A stretch of 64,000 bases of DNA, taken from CAYUYV01 sp964561475. Lineage in GTDB: Bacteria; Pseudomonadota; Alphaproteobacteria; JAJFIK01. The stretch's first letter is position 1; each line of letters begins with the position of its first letter. Both the position numbers and the translations under genes were made by a program. Below are positions 1 through 8,633 of the stretch, one piece after another. Below the pieces are notes generated by a model, which was given only the letters and a program-made list of their open reading frames with translations, ran no database searches and was not told where the DNA came from. The DNA lies in NCBI GenBank assembly GCA_964561475.1, contig CAZLPU010000013.1, positions 1 through 64,000 on the forward strand, in the 5' to 3' direction.

Positions 1-503
1 ACCACGGCCCGGCGGGCGGCCGCTAGCCAGTCCGAAAGACGGCTGTATTCCTCCCGGGCCTGACCTCCGCCACCGGCTCTCTGGCCGCGGGGGGGCGGCG
101 GGGGCGGGGGCGGCGCTGCCGGTTGAGGACGGGGTTCCGGCGGCGGCTCCGGTGGCGGGGCTTCCGGCGAACGCTCCTCGATCACTTCCGGCTCCGGTTC
201 AGGTTCGGGTTCCGGCTCTGGTTCGGGCTCCGGTTCCGGCTCGGGAGGCATGGGCGGGGCCGGTGGCTGGCTCAAATCGATGGCGATGCCGCCCTGGTCC
301 CCGGGTCCCACGCCCACCACCGGTGCTTCGGGTTCTTCCAGGAAGGGCAGGGCCGCGCCTGCATGGACCGCCAGGGCCACCACTGCCGCCATGCTCCAAT
401 GCCGCCATTGGGGCTTTGCCGGACGATCATCACCAAGGGGATGATCCGCTCTCTGAGGGAGGGGGCGGATCTGGTCGGGCTTGCGTCTGCGGATCAGGAC
501 CAT
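1..503 (-). CDS. tonB: TonB-like energy transducer, N-terminal part (cut by window edge)
   Basis: The reading frame opens at an ATG that overlaps the last base of the upstream exbD stop codon and runs off the window. The visible 167 residues show a basic cytoplasmic start, one membrane segment at about residues 38-55, then a long Pro-Glu repeat (about ten PE dipeptides near residues 88-107), more proline-rich sequence and a run of prolines. This is the standard TonB plan: inner-membrane anchor plus extended periplasmic spacer. The C-terminal domain that contacts outer-membrane receptors lies outside the window. Following exbB-exbD-exbD in the same operon supports a role in passing proton-motive force to the outer membrane. 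A TolA-like or other ExbB/D-driven partner cannot be excluded without the C-terminus. Confidence 0.72.
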   Translation of the reverse strand, partial: MVLIRRRKPDQIRPLPQRADHPLGDDRPAKPQWRHWSMAAVVALAVHAGAALPFLEEPEAPVVGVGPGDQGGIAIDLSQPPAPPMPPEPEPEPEPEPEPEPEPEPEVIEERSPEAPPPEPPPEPRPQPAAPPPPPPPPRGQRAGGGGQAREEYSRLSDWLAAARRAV

Positions 504-910
504 CAGCCTTCCCCTCCCACGGTGAGGAGAACCAGCGTTTTCGCACCCGCCTGGCGCAGCAGATCCATGACCCGGATCACCCGGGCCGCATCGGCTCCGG
601 CATCCGCCTTGAGCTGAATTTCAACGGACGGATGAACCCGCAGCCAGAGCTGGACATTGCGCAACAGATCGTCATCGCTGGGCATGGGCCGGCTGTCGAA
701 GACCAATGAACCGTCCGCGCTGATCAGGATGACAAGCTCCGCTTCGTCGCCTTCCTCCTGTGCCTGGGATTTGGGCGGTTCGACCACCACCGTGTCCGGC
801 CGTTTGATCACGCCGGCCAGCATGAAGAAGACCAGGAGGATGAATACCACGTCGATCAGTGGCGTCATGTTCACAAGGTCGCGGTCTTCCTGGGAGCGGG
901 GAAACTTCAT
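503..910 (-). CDS. exbD: ExbD/TolR-family biopolymer transport protein (first copy, next to tonB)
   Basis: This 135-residue protein has the ExbD/TolR architecture: a short cytoplasmic N-terminus, one membrane helix containing the proton-translocating Asp at residue 20 (MTPLIDVVFILLVFFML), and a small periplasmic domain. The start ATG overlaps the stop of the preceding exbD by four bases and the stop overlaps the tonB start, so the three are translationally coupled. With ExbB it forms the proton channel that powers TonB. It is the second of two non-identical ExbD proteins here; each keeps the key Asp, so both should be functional. Confidence 0.9.
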   Translation of the reverse strand: MKFPRSQEDRDLVNMTPLIDVVFILLVFFMLAGVIKRPDTVVVEPPKSQAQEEGDEAELVILISADGSLVFDSRPMPSDDDLLRNVQLWLRVHPSVEIQLKADAGADAARVIRVMDLLRQAGAKTLVLLTVGGEG

Positions 911-1326
911 TGGCCTGCCCCCGTGGTATTCTCCTGGGGCGGAGAAAAGGACAAGGACCGGGCACCGGCCAGCCGTGCAATTCCGAAAACATCAATGGCT
1001 GCCTGGAGATCCACGCCGTCTTCGGGCCGGATCAGGAAGGTGCGGCCTGGATCCAGAGCCACGGTCGTGGCGATCATCCTTTGCAGTCCGCCGTCGGGGA
1101 TCTGTTCGCCGTCGAAGAGGATGGTGCCGTCACTCTTCAGCAGAATGACGATGGCGGCATCGCTGTCATCCACCACACGGGTCTCTTCCGGTGCCTCGAT
1201 CCGGATCAGGCGGAAATTCGCGAAATTCGTCGCCAGCATGAAAAAGACGAGGAGTATGAACACCACGTCGATCATCGGCGTGATGTTCAGCCCCCGAACG
1301 GCGGTCGGTTTGCGGCGCAGATGCAT
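907..1326 (-). CDS. exbD: ExbD/TolR-family biopolymer transport protein (second copy, next to exbB)
   Basis: This 139-residue ExbD/TolR protein has its single membrane helix near residues 18-37 and the conserved Asp at residue 20 (NITPMIDVVFILLVFFML). It follows exbB by 72 bases and overlaps the next exbD by four bases (ATGA). Its periplasmic domain differs clearly from that of the neighbouring copy, so this is an old duplication and not a recent one. Two ExbD subunits with one ExbB occur in other TonB systems and suggest a hetero-oligomeric or alternative stator. It should act in the inner membrane as part of the proton channel. Confidence 0.9.
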   Translation of the reverse strand: MHLRRKPTAVRGLNITPMIDVVFILLVFFMLATNFANFRLIRIEAPEETRVVDDSDAAIVILLKSDGTILFDGEQIPDGGLQRMIATTVALDPGRTFLIRPEDGVDLQAAIDVFGIARLAGARSLSFSPPQENTTGAGQ

Positions 1327-1398
1327 GGCTTCCCGTGCTCCCTCTGGTCCCTGCGCTCACCCCGGACACCCCGAAGGGCGCCCATGGGCGGGCGGTGT

Positions 1399-2541
1399 TC
1401 AGGCGGTTTGCGTCTGAACGGACTGAGCATCCGTCTGGGCGGGGCTGCGCTGCTCATAAAGGGAGGCGGTGTAACAGCGGGTGGCCGCGTCTTCCATCGC
1501 CAGGGCCGTGGTGTCCACGGTCCGCCGCAGCCAGGTGTAGAAGGCGGCCGCCGGGATGGCTACGGAGAGGCCCGCCGCCGTGGTGAGCAGGGCTTCCCAG
1601 ATGCCGCCGGACAGAATGGCCGGGTCCACGCGGTCGCCGGCGGACTGAAGCTGCTGGAAAGCGTCGATCATGCCGAGCACCGTCCCGAGCAGGCCGAGAA
1701 GGGGGCTGATACTGGCGATCAGGCTGAGCAGGGTGAGGCCGGAATCGAGCCCTTCGATCTTGGCCTGGGCCACCCGGAGCACTTCCTCCCGGGACAACTC
1801 CTCCGCTTCCGGACCAAGCGCCTTGCCCCGGAGGGCTGCTTCCATCACCCGCGCCACCACGCCGGGGGTCTGCTCCACATCCCGCAGGGCTTCTTCCACC
1901 TTGCCCCGGCAGACCTTGTCGATGGCCGCGTTCACGAAACGGCGCTTTCCCACACGCAATACTGCGAACTGCACCAGCTTGATGATCACGATGGCGAAGG
2001 AGATGACCGAGAGAATGGCCAGAATGACGATGATCGGTCCGCCCGCTTCCACGAGATCCATGAGCGGCTGGAAAATACCGTAGGGCGCATGGGCGCTTTG
2101 TTCATCGCCCTCTTCGCCGGTCGCTTCTCCATCGCCGTCCTGCCCGGTGCCCGTGTCTTCATCAGCGGAAGCATCGTCCGTAGGCGCCTGGTCTTGCGCC
2201 TCGCCCTGCGCCTCGCCTTGAGCCGGTTCCGTGCCGCTGTCCGCGCCTGGGTCGTCTTGCGGCCCGGTCCCCTCCTGATTGTCCTGGTCTTCACTGTCTT
2301 GGGCGAGGAGGGCGGTCTGTCCGGAAAGGGCTGGACTGACCTGCCACTGGTTCGAAGGGTCAACCAGGAAGGTCCACGGTCCGTGGGCGGAAATGGCCAG
2401 GGGCAAGCCGTGATGTCCGGCGGCCTTTGCGGGTCCGGTAACGAACACCGCCGTTACCAGGGCGAGAAGCCAGCCAGCGGCGATGAGGTGCCTGCGCCCA
2501 TGGGCGATTGTCCGCCCAAGCCCTGTCTTGGTGGTGGTCAT
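1399..2541 (-). CDS. exbB: ExbB/TolQ/MotA-family proton channel with extended periplasmic N-terminus
   Basis: I chose the ATG at 2541 because it has a purine-rich ribosome site (GGGAGAGGGG) and begins a signal peptide; the frame stays open further upstream. The 380-residue protein has a signal sequence (about 1-37), an acidic Gln/Asp/Glu/Ala-rich linker of about 90 residues, then three membrane helices of the MotA/TolQ/ExbB type, the first following GIFQPLMDLVEAGGPII. The helical segment ISPLLGLLGTVLGMIDAF is the family hallmark. It is the first gene of the exbB-exbD-exbD-tonB operon. A cleaved signal peptide plus low-complexity periplasmic region is longer than in E. coli ExbB and resembles the extended ExbB proteins of other alphaproteobacteria. 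Confidence 0.9.
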   Translation of the reverse strand: MTTTKTGLGRTIAHGRRHLIAAGWLLALVTAVFVTGPAKAAGHHGLPLAISAHGPWTFLVDPSNQWQVSPALSGQTALLAQDSEDQDNQEGTGPQDDPGADSGTEPAQGEAQGEAQDQAPTDDASADEDTGTGQDGDGEATGEEGDEQSAHAPYGIFQPLMDLVEAGGPIIVILAILSVISFAIVIIKLVQFAVLRVGKRRFVNAAIDKVCRGKVEEALRDVEQTPGVVARVMEAALRGKALGPEAEELSREEVLRVAQAKIEGLDSGLTLLSLIASISPLLGLLGTVLGMIDAFQQLQSAGDRVDPAILSGGIWEALLTTAAGLSVAIPAAAFYTWLRRTVDTTALAMEDAATRCYTASLYEQRSPAQTDAQSVQTQTA

Positions 2542-2841
2542 ATCCCTGATCCCCTCTCCCGGCGGCGCAACCAACCCGCGTGCATTCAGTGCAAAGCCCA
2601 ATAGGCGAAAACAACCTGAACGCACTACCGCGGCCACGGCGGGACGTGCGCCAAATGACAGGCGTACACTACCCTATCGGAGAAGGAGAGGCATCATCGG
2701 AGAGCCGGTTTTCTGATCTGGATTCCAGTCCAATACTACTTTTCGGGGTGGCGCACCATTGAGGGGCGCGGGCCGTACCCGCCGAAGTTGGCCCCTCCGA
2801 AGTTGGCCCCGTCGTTTTGTTCTTGTCTATGGGCACTGGGT
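2542..2841. other. 300-base spacer between the lipoprotein gene and exbB, with two tandem duplications
   Basis: There is no convincing gene here. The part nearest exbB is the most AT-rich and should hold the exbB promoter on the minus strand. The other end carries two adjacent, unrelated 15-base tandem duplications (2782-2811 and 2826-2855). The second one covers the stop codon of the lipoprotein gene. Confidence 0.6.
2782..2811. repeat. 15-base tandem duplication, two copies
   Basis: CCGAAGTTGGCCCC followed by T or G occurs twice head to tail, with only the last base different. It sits 14 bases from a second, unrelated 15-base duplication. Confidence 0.85.
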
Positions 2842-2855
2842 CTATGGGCATTGGG
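2826..2855. repeat. 15-base tandem duplication, two copies
   Basis: TCTATGGGCAYTGGG is repeated head to tail with one mismatch. The second copy runs into the 3' end of the lipoprotein gene and includes its stop codon. Confidence 0.85.
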
Positions 2856-3999
2856 CCGCTGTCATCCGTTCGGTGACAGTGGCCAGCGCGCTGGCTGTGT
2901 TGGTGACCGTTGCGGCACGGTCCTCAAGACCAGTCTGGACCTGGGCCAGAAGATCCACACCGGCGTCCACCCGTGTCTTGCAGGACAGGGTTGCCGCGCA
3001 GCCGCGGACATAGTCCGTGGTCTCACTGATGGCGCTCACGGGCTCGGTCAGGGCGGTGGCCAGGGGCGCAAGACAAGGGGAAGCCATGGGTTCAGGCTCT
3101 GCCTGGGGCAGGTCCATGGCCGTAATGGTAGACCGGACCCAGCGGGCCAGGGCCAGGGTCTCGGCAATATCCGCACCGGCCACGGTGGCTGCCTGGAGGG
3201 GAACGGGAGGGGGAAGGGCCTCCAGGGATCTCAGTTGGCTGAGCCTGGTGACGATTTCAAAAAGGTCCGCCTGAAGATCGTTCGCGGAGGGGCCCGTCAA
3301 GCGGCCGCTCCACATCATGTCGCCGGTCCGGGTCGCAAGGCGTTCCACCCGGACCTGAAGGGCTGCGAGCCTAGCCGTTGCGGTTTGCGCCTGGGCTGGT
3401 GGCCCAGTGCGTGTCAGTTGCCGGGCGGTATCCAGCAGTGTGCCGATGACCTCGTCCATGGCCGCGCCCATGGCCCCGTGCCAGGCTTCCCGCTCCCGGC
3501 GCTCGTGGCTGGTTTCAATCAGGCTCAGTGCGGCGAGCCGGTCAGCCATCAGACCGGGCAGGGTCCGGCTGCGTTCCAGGGCGATCAGAGTGTCCTCATA
3601 GGCCTCACAGGTCATGGCCGGACAGGCCGGGGCGCAGCGGCCTGCGGCCCGGGTCAGGGCGGCGGCGCTTTGCGCCATCTGCCGCGCCGCATCCCCCAGA
3701 TCCGTGGACGCGGATGAACCACAAAAGGCTTTCTCATCGGTCTTGAAGGCGATTTCACCGGGGGCACGGATGGTTTCACTATCCGCGGCAAGGCCCGACC
3801 GTGCGGCGTCCAACAAAGCCTCGGAGGCTGTGGGATCTCCGCCCTCGACCGCCCTCGCGAGATCGGTCTTGAACCCGGTGATGGTGTCGTCCCGGGCGCC
3901 GTCTTCCTCGGAGGCGGGGCGCTCACCGCAGGCAGACAGTCCGAGGCCAAGCCCCAGCATGACGGCGATAACGAGAGAAGAAACGCGCGAATGTGACAT
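2842..3999 (-). CDS. Predicted Cys-rich lipoprotein of unknown function
   Basis: This is a 385-residue protein with a bacterial lipoprotein signal: hydrophobic stretch then lipobox LSAC near residue 22. The ATG at 3999 is preferred because it gives a normal-length signal peptide; an in-frame ATG lies at 4017. The mature part is mostly alpha-helical and Ala/Leu/Thr-rich. It has about nine further cysteines, including clusters near residues 125-140 (CAPACPAMTC) and 340-355, suggesting disulfides in the periplasm. It starts 80 bases after the stop of the long exported protein and precedes the exbB operon on the same strand, so the three units may work together at the envelope. I do not recognise a family. 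Confidence 0.7.
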   Translation of the reverse strand: MSHSRVSSLVIAVMLGLGLGLSACGERPASEEDGARDDTITGFKTDLARAVEGGDPTASEALLDAARSGLAADSETIRAPGEIAFKTDEKAFCGSSASTDLGDAARQMAQSAAALTRAAGRCAPACPAMTCEAYEDTLIALERSRTLPGLMADRLAALSLIETSHERREREAWHGAMGAAMDEVIGTLLDTARQLTRTGPPAQAQTATARLAALQVRVERLATRTGDMMWSGRLTGPSANDLQADLFEIVTRLSQLRSLEALPPPVPLQAATVAGADIAETLALARWVRSTITAMDLPQAEPEPMASPCLAPLATALTEPVSAISETTDYVRGCAATLSCKTRVDAGVDLLAQVQTGLEDRAATVTNTASALATVTERMTAAQCP

Positions 4000-4079
4000 G
4001 GCGGCGGATCCATTCATGGGGCCCGCGCCCGCGTTCCAGGCGGACTGGGCATGTCAAAAGCTCAAGCCGTTACAGCCGG

Positions 4080-6404
4080 TTACTGATCCCGAGGGGCCAC
4101 GCCATCCGCATCCGGTCTGGTCTCGGATCTGTCAGCAACGGGCATATCGGCAAGGGGCATCACGGCGACGGACAGAAGGTTGCCCAGATCATCCGCCCGC
4201 ACCCCATCGGTGATTGCGCTGATGGCCGTGGCAAGCCGTGCCGTTTCAGCGGCATCGGTACTGGCTGCCTCAGTGGGGGTGTTGTCCGTGGACAGACGGG
4301 CATAGGCGGCACCGACTGCATCGGCCTGTGCGGTGAGGCTCTGGGCCTGGGCGGGGCCTTCCTTATGGCTGGAGGTGGCGAGCGCCTGGGCCGCAAGGCG
4401 CAGGGCCGTGGCGCGCACCGCTCCGACCTCCCCATAAAGACGGGTGAGGCCAGCCCTGCCTGCTGCAATCTCTTCACGCAGCCAGGACGCGTCCGCCTGA
4501 TCCGCGCCCACGGAAGGGGCGAGCAGGTTCAGGAACGTGCGCAGACTGTCCACTGTGTCCTCAAGGCTCACCAGGGCCGCCGCAGGATCCTTGCCGAGAT
4601 CGGGTAACCCATCGGGCAGGCTCGGCAGGGCGGCGCGGACCGCCGGGCTCGTCTCCTCCACCCATTCCTCGCGAAGGGCGGCAAACCGAGCCTTGGTCTG
4701 GGACCAGCCTTCAGCGAGTGTCTTGTTCTCGGCAAACCGGGTCGCGATGGTTTGGGCCCTGTCTTCCAGAATGGCAATCCGCGAGGTGTCCGATTTCACC
4801 GCGGTTTCCAGATCAGCAATCTGACTATCCAGGCGGCGCAGGGCATCTCCGGCGCTGAGAGGTTGGGGGTCGTCTTCGTCGGCGAGGTCTTCGGCCGGGA
4901 CCCAGGTTCCGCTCAGGTCCTGCACCACCGGGTTCGAGGTGTCCGCATTCGCAATAGCGGCGAGGGGGCCTCTCTGGGTCCTGAGGGTCGCGAGTGCTGA
5001 CTCCCGGGCGGCCAGTTCAGCGCGCACCGCATTGGCCATGGCCGCCGCTTCAACGGGTTCCTGGGCAAGCTGGCCCGTGCCCCAGACCTGGAACGCGAGA
5101 ACCCGGGTCCGGTGAAACCGCTCCACGGATGTGCCGCCACCGGTTTGCGCGGCATCGAGACGGGCCTCGAGCCATTCCAGACGGCTGCGCTGGCGGTCCA
5201 GGGCCGTGGCGAGGGCGGCGGCTTCCTTCAGGGTGCGCTCGGCGGGGGCGCCCTGGGTCGGTGCGCCGGGCCGGGTCAGGGCCGCAGGATCGAAGCGTTC
5301 AACAGGCTGATCCTGGAACAGGGAGGTGAGATCCAGGGGGATGGGGGTTCCATCCGGTTCCCCTTCCGGATCGGCCAGATAGAGCAGACCAAGGGCTTCC
5401 GGATCGGTCTCGAAGCGCATGATCCAGTAGGCTTCCGGGTCGATGGTGATGTCTTCCTGGAAGATGGGGTCTGTCGGGTCGATGAGCCGGGCGCGCAGAT
5501 CGAAACCGAATTGGCCGAAAAGATGGTTCCGGAATACGCGCTTTTGTTCCGGCGATCCGATTTCATCGGCATAGGCCATCCAGCGCCAGCTGACCTGGGC
5601 CAACCGGCGGCGCAGCCCGTTCAGCTCCCGGATGACCCGTCCGGCTTTTACCTGGATCAGGGCCGCACGCCGGGCTTCCCGGGCCTTGGCCGTTTCGAAA
5701 GCGTCCTGGCGGGCCGCAGCCTTTTCGGAAGCAGGCATCTCACCAAGGTCAATTGACGCAATCTGGGCCTCGAGGGCTTGCCGCGCGGCTTCGAACGCGG
5801 CTGCTCCGTCCTGAGCGATGCGGCCAAATTCCTGCTGGGACTGCATGACCTTGATCTGCCACAGGCGGGTCGTGGACATGCGAATGTTGAATTCGGCCCA
5901 TTTGGTCATGCGCAGGGGCCATTCGGGGGCCCGCCCGGCCACTTTCGCATTCCTCCGATGGGCGATCAGACCCTTGCGCATTTCAGAGATCAGTTCACGG
6001 ATATCATCTTCGTTGGCGGCGGCCTTGCGCAGGGTGACCGGCACGCGGATGTCGCCGTCCATGTAGGTGTTCTGGAAGTGGGCCAGGATCGCCCGGGCAT
6101 CGGCCAGATTGCGGTCGAGTTCCTGGTCAACCCGGGCATAGAGATCGCCCAGTTCGCCAATGCGTGCGCCCATGCTGATGGGGGACAGGGTTTGAGGGTC
6201 CTGCTCCTCGGTGGTGGAGGCAAGCGCGGGGCTGGTCCAGCCCACCGTCCCCCCAATGGAGGGACCGGCAAGGGTGATTGCTATGACCAGCGCCCTGCTT
6301 AACAGGCAAGCGGAAAGGCGGCTCCGGCGGCGTGACCCGGTCGGGTCTTGCGCCCGGATTGTGAACGAGGCACGCGTATGATCCTTCGTGGACTGCAAAA
6401 CCAT
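4080..6404 (-). CDS. Large exported helical protein of unknown function
   Basis: This is a 774-residue protein. The frame extends upstream to a GTG at 6452, but the ATG at 6404 follows a GGGGGGGAG site and is the better start. A hydrophobic segment near residues 35-60, after a basic stretch, ends in SPALAS and looks like a signal peptide. The rest is rich in Ala, Glu, Arg and Leu with long heptad-like helical stretches (for example residues 90-230 and 380-620), so coiled coil is likely. One central region (about 260-330) is less helical and aromatic-rich and may be a folded domain. It is the first gene of a set with the lipoprotein gene and is upstream of exbB-exbD-exbD-tonB. No known family is recognised; a periplasmic structural or scaffold role is only an inference. 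Confidence 0.65.
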   Translation of the reverse strand: MVLQSTKDHTRASFTIRAQDPTGSRRRSRLSACLLSRALVIAITLAGPSIGGTVGWTSPALASTTEEQDPQTLSPISMGARIGELGDLYARVDQELDRNLADARAILAHFQNTYMDGDIRVPVTLRKAAANEDDIRELISEMRKGLIAHRRNAKVAGRAPEWPLRMTKWAEFNIRMSTTRLWQIKVMQSQQEFGRIAQDGAAAFEAARQALEAQIASIDLGEMPASEKAAARQDAFETAKAREARRAALIQVKAGRVIRELNGLRRRLAQVSWRWMAYADEIGSPEQKRVFRNHLFGQFGFDLRARLIDPTDPIFQEDITIDPEAYWIMRFETDPEALGLLYLADPEGEPDGTPIPLDLTSLFQDQPVERFDPAALTRPGAPTQGAPAERTLKEAAALATALDRQRSRLEWLEARLDAAQTGGGTSVERFHRTRVLAFQVWGTGQLAQEPVEAAAMANAVRAELAARESALATLRTQRGPLAAIANADTSNPVVQDLSGTWVPAEDLADEDDPQPLSAGDALRRLDSQIADLETAVKSDTSRIAILEDRAQTIATRFAENKTLAEGWSQTKARFAALREEWVEETSPAVRAALPSLPDGLPDLGKDPAAALVSLEDTVDSLRTFLNLLAPSVGADQADASWLREEIAAGRAGLTRLYGEVGAVRATALRLAAQALATSSHKEGPAQAQSLTAQADAVGAAYARLSTDNTPTEAASTDAAETARLATAISAITDGVRADDLGNLLSVAVMPLADMPVADRSETRPDADGVAPRDQ

Positions 6405-6649
6405 GCTGTTTCGTGCTCCCCCCCTTGCCTTCACGGGCCTCACGGGGCCCACCGGACTGACCTACCTGATCGGCTTGGCGTGTCCCCGGCGGTGCGCCCG
6501 TCCGCGCGCGCCCTGTGAAAAGCCGGGCCTACGCCGGGTGTGACCAGTCCTGCTATGGATACAGGCCCCAATCCCCTCCAGGCAAGCGGCCTGAAGACGG
6601 ATTGCGTCCGCGGGAGGGAGATGGTGGCACCTGTTGGAGGGAGCCCCTG

Positions 6650-7765
6650 TCAGGCGAGGGAGAACAGCATGTCCCGTTCAAAGGATGTCAGGGTTGCGTA
6701 GCGGCCTTCCCGGACCATGATCGGCCAGTCGGGATTGGCGATGAGGGCCCGGCCCACGGCGGCGAGGTCGAACTCGTCCCGCTCCAGCCGTTCCACAAGG
6801 TTGCGGATGTCCTGGGGGGCACTGCCGGGCTTTTCCCCATAAGTGGCAATGAAATCCGTATCGAGACCGATGGACCCCACCGTGATGGTGGGCTTGCCGG
6901 TGAGCTTCTTGGCCCAGCCCGCAAGATTGAGGTCCGAGCCGTCAAACTCCGGTTCCCAATACCGGCGGGTGGAACAATGGAAACAGTCGACCCCGGCATC
7001 GCTCATGGGGGCCAGGAACTCTTCCAGCTCCTTCGGCGTCTGGGCGAGTTTGGCGGTGTAATCCTGCTGTTTCCACTGGGAAAAGCGCAGAATGATGGGG
7101 TAGTCCTCGCCCACGGCGGCCCGGATCGCGGAGACCACTTCACAGGCGAACCGGGTCCGGGCGGTCAGGGTGCCGCCATAGCGGTCGTTGCGCTCATTGG
7201 TGCCTTCCCAGAAAAACTGGTCGATCAGATAGCCGTGGGCACCGTGAATTTCGATGCCGTCAAAGCCCGCCTTCTGGGCATTCTGGGCGGCGCGCACATA
7301 GTGTTCGATCGTCTGGGCGATGTCCGCGTCGCTCATGGGATCGCCCTGGCGTTTGCCGGGCTTGAACAGACCTGACGGGCTTTTGGACGGAATATCCGGG
7401 AACCCGGATTTCTCCGGGCGGCGGATGGCCCCCACGTGCCAGATCTGCGGAAAGATTTTGCCGCCCACCGCGTGGACCGCCTTGACCACCTCGGTCCAGC
7501 CCGCCACAGGCAGGTCCCCGTCGATCTTGGGCACTTTGGGGTCCGAGGTGGAGGCATCATCGGCCAGGGTGGTGCCTTCGGTGATGATCAAGCCGACACC
7601 GCCCAATGCCCGGCGCGCATAATAGGAGGCCACGTCCTTGCCGGGCACCTGGCCCGGGCTGAAGGACCGGGTCATGGGCGCCATGGCGATGCGATTGTTC
7701 AGATGAACATTTTTCAGAGTGAACGGCTTGTAGAGCGCGTCGAGCGCTGATCCCTGACCAGACAT
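6650..7765 (-). CDS. NADH:flavin oxidoreductase, Old Yellow Enzyme family
   Basis: This is a 371-residue TIM-barrel flavoprotein. The ATG at 7765 follows GGGGGAATTGTG. The N-terminus (LYKPFTLKNVHLNNRIAMAP) is the FMN-binding start of the OYE family, and the signature HGAHGYLIDQFFWEGTN followed by NDRYGG around residues 180-205 carries the conserved barrel residues. It should reduce activated alkenes (enoates, maleimides, quinone-like compounds) using NAD(P)H in the cytoplasm; the physiological substrate cannot be inferred. It looks monocistronic. Length matches the short single-domain class, without the Fe-S and second flavin domains of 2,4-dienoyl-CoA reductase. Confidence 0.92.
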   Translation of the reverse strand: MSGQGSALDALYKPFTLKNVHLNNRIAMAPMTRSFSPGQVPGKDVASYYARRALGGVGLIITEGTTLADDASTSDPKVPKIDGDLPVAGWTEVVKAVHAVGGKIFPQIWHVGAIRRPEKSGFPDIPSKSPSGLFKPGKRQGDPMSDADIAQTIEHYVRAAQNAQKAGFDGIEIHGAHGYLIDQFFWEGTNERNDRYGGTLTARTRFACEVVSAIRAAVGEDYPIILRFSQWKQQDYTAKLAQTPKELEEFLAPMSDAGVDCFHCSTRRYWEPEFDGSDLNLAGWAKKLTGKPTITVGSIGLDTDFIATYGEKPGSAPQDIRNLVERLERDEFDLAAVGRALIANPDWPIMVREGRYATLTSFERDMLFSLA

Positions 7766-7947
7766 CACAATTCCCCCGTTTTCCTGTCCAGACCGGATCC
7801 TGTGCCAACCGGTCCCTTGTCCCAAACGGGCCCCACGCGGCCCCTTGTCATTCAGGATACAGGATCCGGTGAAACAGGGGCCGGGGTCAATGCAGTCGGG
7901 AGTGCATCGGGGAGAATTGGACCCTCGCAAGCGGCGGGCGGTTCAGG

Positions 7948-7992
7948 CAACCGGGTTTCAGGAAACCAGGTTGCCGGAAACCAGGTTTACTG
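7948..7992. repeat. 15-base tandem repeat, three diverged copies
   Basis: Three head-to-tail units (CAACCGGGTTTCAGG, AAACCAGGTTGCCGG, AAACCAGGTTTACTG) keep a strict 15-base period with 3-4 mismatches between neighbours. The last unit includes the stop codon of the small exported-protein gene. Confidence 0.75.
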
Positions 7993-8406
7993 GGCGCCGC
8001 CGCCCTGCACGCCGGAACCAGCCGGCGCGGTGCCGCCGGGCGCCAGTGCAACGGCAGGACCGGCCTGGGAGGGCAGGCCCGCAAAGACCAGGAGGGCGAT
8101 GGACAGTCTTCTGGCGCGCTGGTCGCGGGCCGGGTGATGGGGGGCGGCGGCGAAAGCGGTCTGGGCGGCTGGATCCGCCGGGCTCCGGCGCTCAAGGGCC
8201 GACATAGGGGCGTCAATCCGGGGGGCCTGGGACACCGGAGCCGAATCACTCAAAGTTGCAGTCTGGTAGTCTTCCGGAAAGGCAGGGCCATCGGCGCGAG
8301 CCGATGTCAACCCGGTGGCCAGGAGGAGCGAGGCGGCCATGCATCCGGCGAGGGCCTGTCCGGTGTTGCGTTTACGGGCCGGGGCTTTCTGGGTGATCCG
8401 TGCCAT
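7987..8406 (-). CDS. Small exported or membrane-anchored protein, hypothetical
   Basis: This is a 139-residue protein. The ATG at 8406 has GGGAGA eight bases upstream; an in-frame ATG at 8421 is the alternative. The N-terminus is basic followed by a hydrophobic stretch ending in SARADG, a plausible signal peptide. The middle is polar and Ala/Pro-rich and apparently disordered. Near residues 100-125 a second hydrophobic segment follows RDQRARRLS, then a Gly/Ala/Pro tail. No family is recognised. Composition looks coding and the ribosome site is good, but the lack of a conserved domain keeps confidence moderate. It is divergent from rmuC. Confidence 0.5.
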   Translation of the reverse strand: MARITQKAPARKRNTGQALAGCMAASLLLATGLTSARADGPAFPEDYQTATLSDSAPVSQAPRIDAPMSALERRSPADPAAQTAFAAAPHHPARDQRARRLSIALLVFAGLPSQAGPAVALAPGGTAPAGSGVQGGGAQ

Positions 8407-8633
8407 GATCTTATCTCCCATGATCCTGCCTTCAAGACTGCGAGCGGACGAAACTGGCGATGTTTGAGACGGCCGCCGTGATGGAACAAGCATAGGACCA
8501 GCGCCTTAAGCGCACCTGTCATGACCCGCCGCTTTTTTTGTCGTTCTTTAATCAGTTTTAGGTCCATCAATCGGGTCCCGGACATTGGGCGGACAATTCT
8601 TAACAGTGGGTTAAGATCCTTGAGAAGCGGGGT
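8407..8633. promoter_or_regulatory. Divergent promoter region between the small exported-protein gene and rmuC
   Basis: This 227-base spacer is noticeably more AT-rich than its surroundings, with a run of seven T at 8533-8539 and TA-rich stretches at 8545-8615 such as TTAACAGTGGGTTAAGATC just before rmuC. It must hold the start signals for both divergent genes. Exact promoter elements cannot be assigned with confidence. Confidence 0.4.

Noticed and set aside
859..2604. 581-codon plus-strand frame across exbB/exbD
   Set aside because: It is antisense to a clear exbB-exbD operon, has Gly/Arg/His-heavy composition typical of GC-rich shadow frames, and shows no domain.
6405..6452. Upstream GTG start for the 774-residue exported protein
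   Set aside because: It lacks a ribosome site, and the ATG at 6404 follows GGGGGGGAG.
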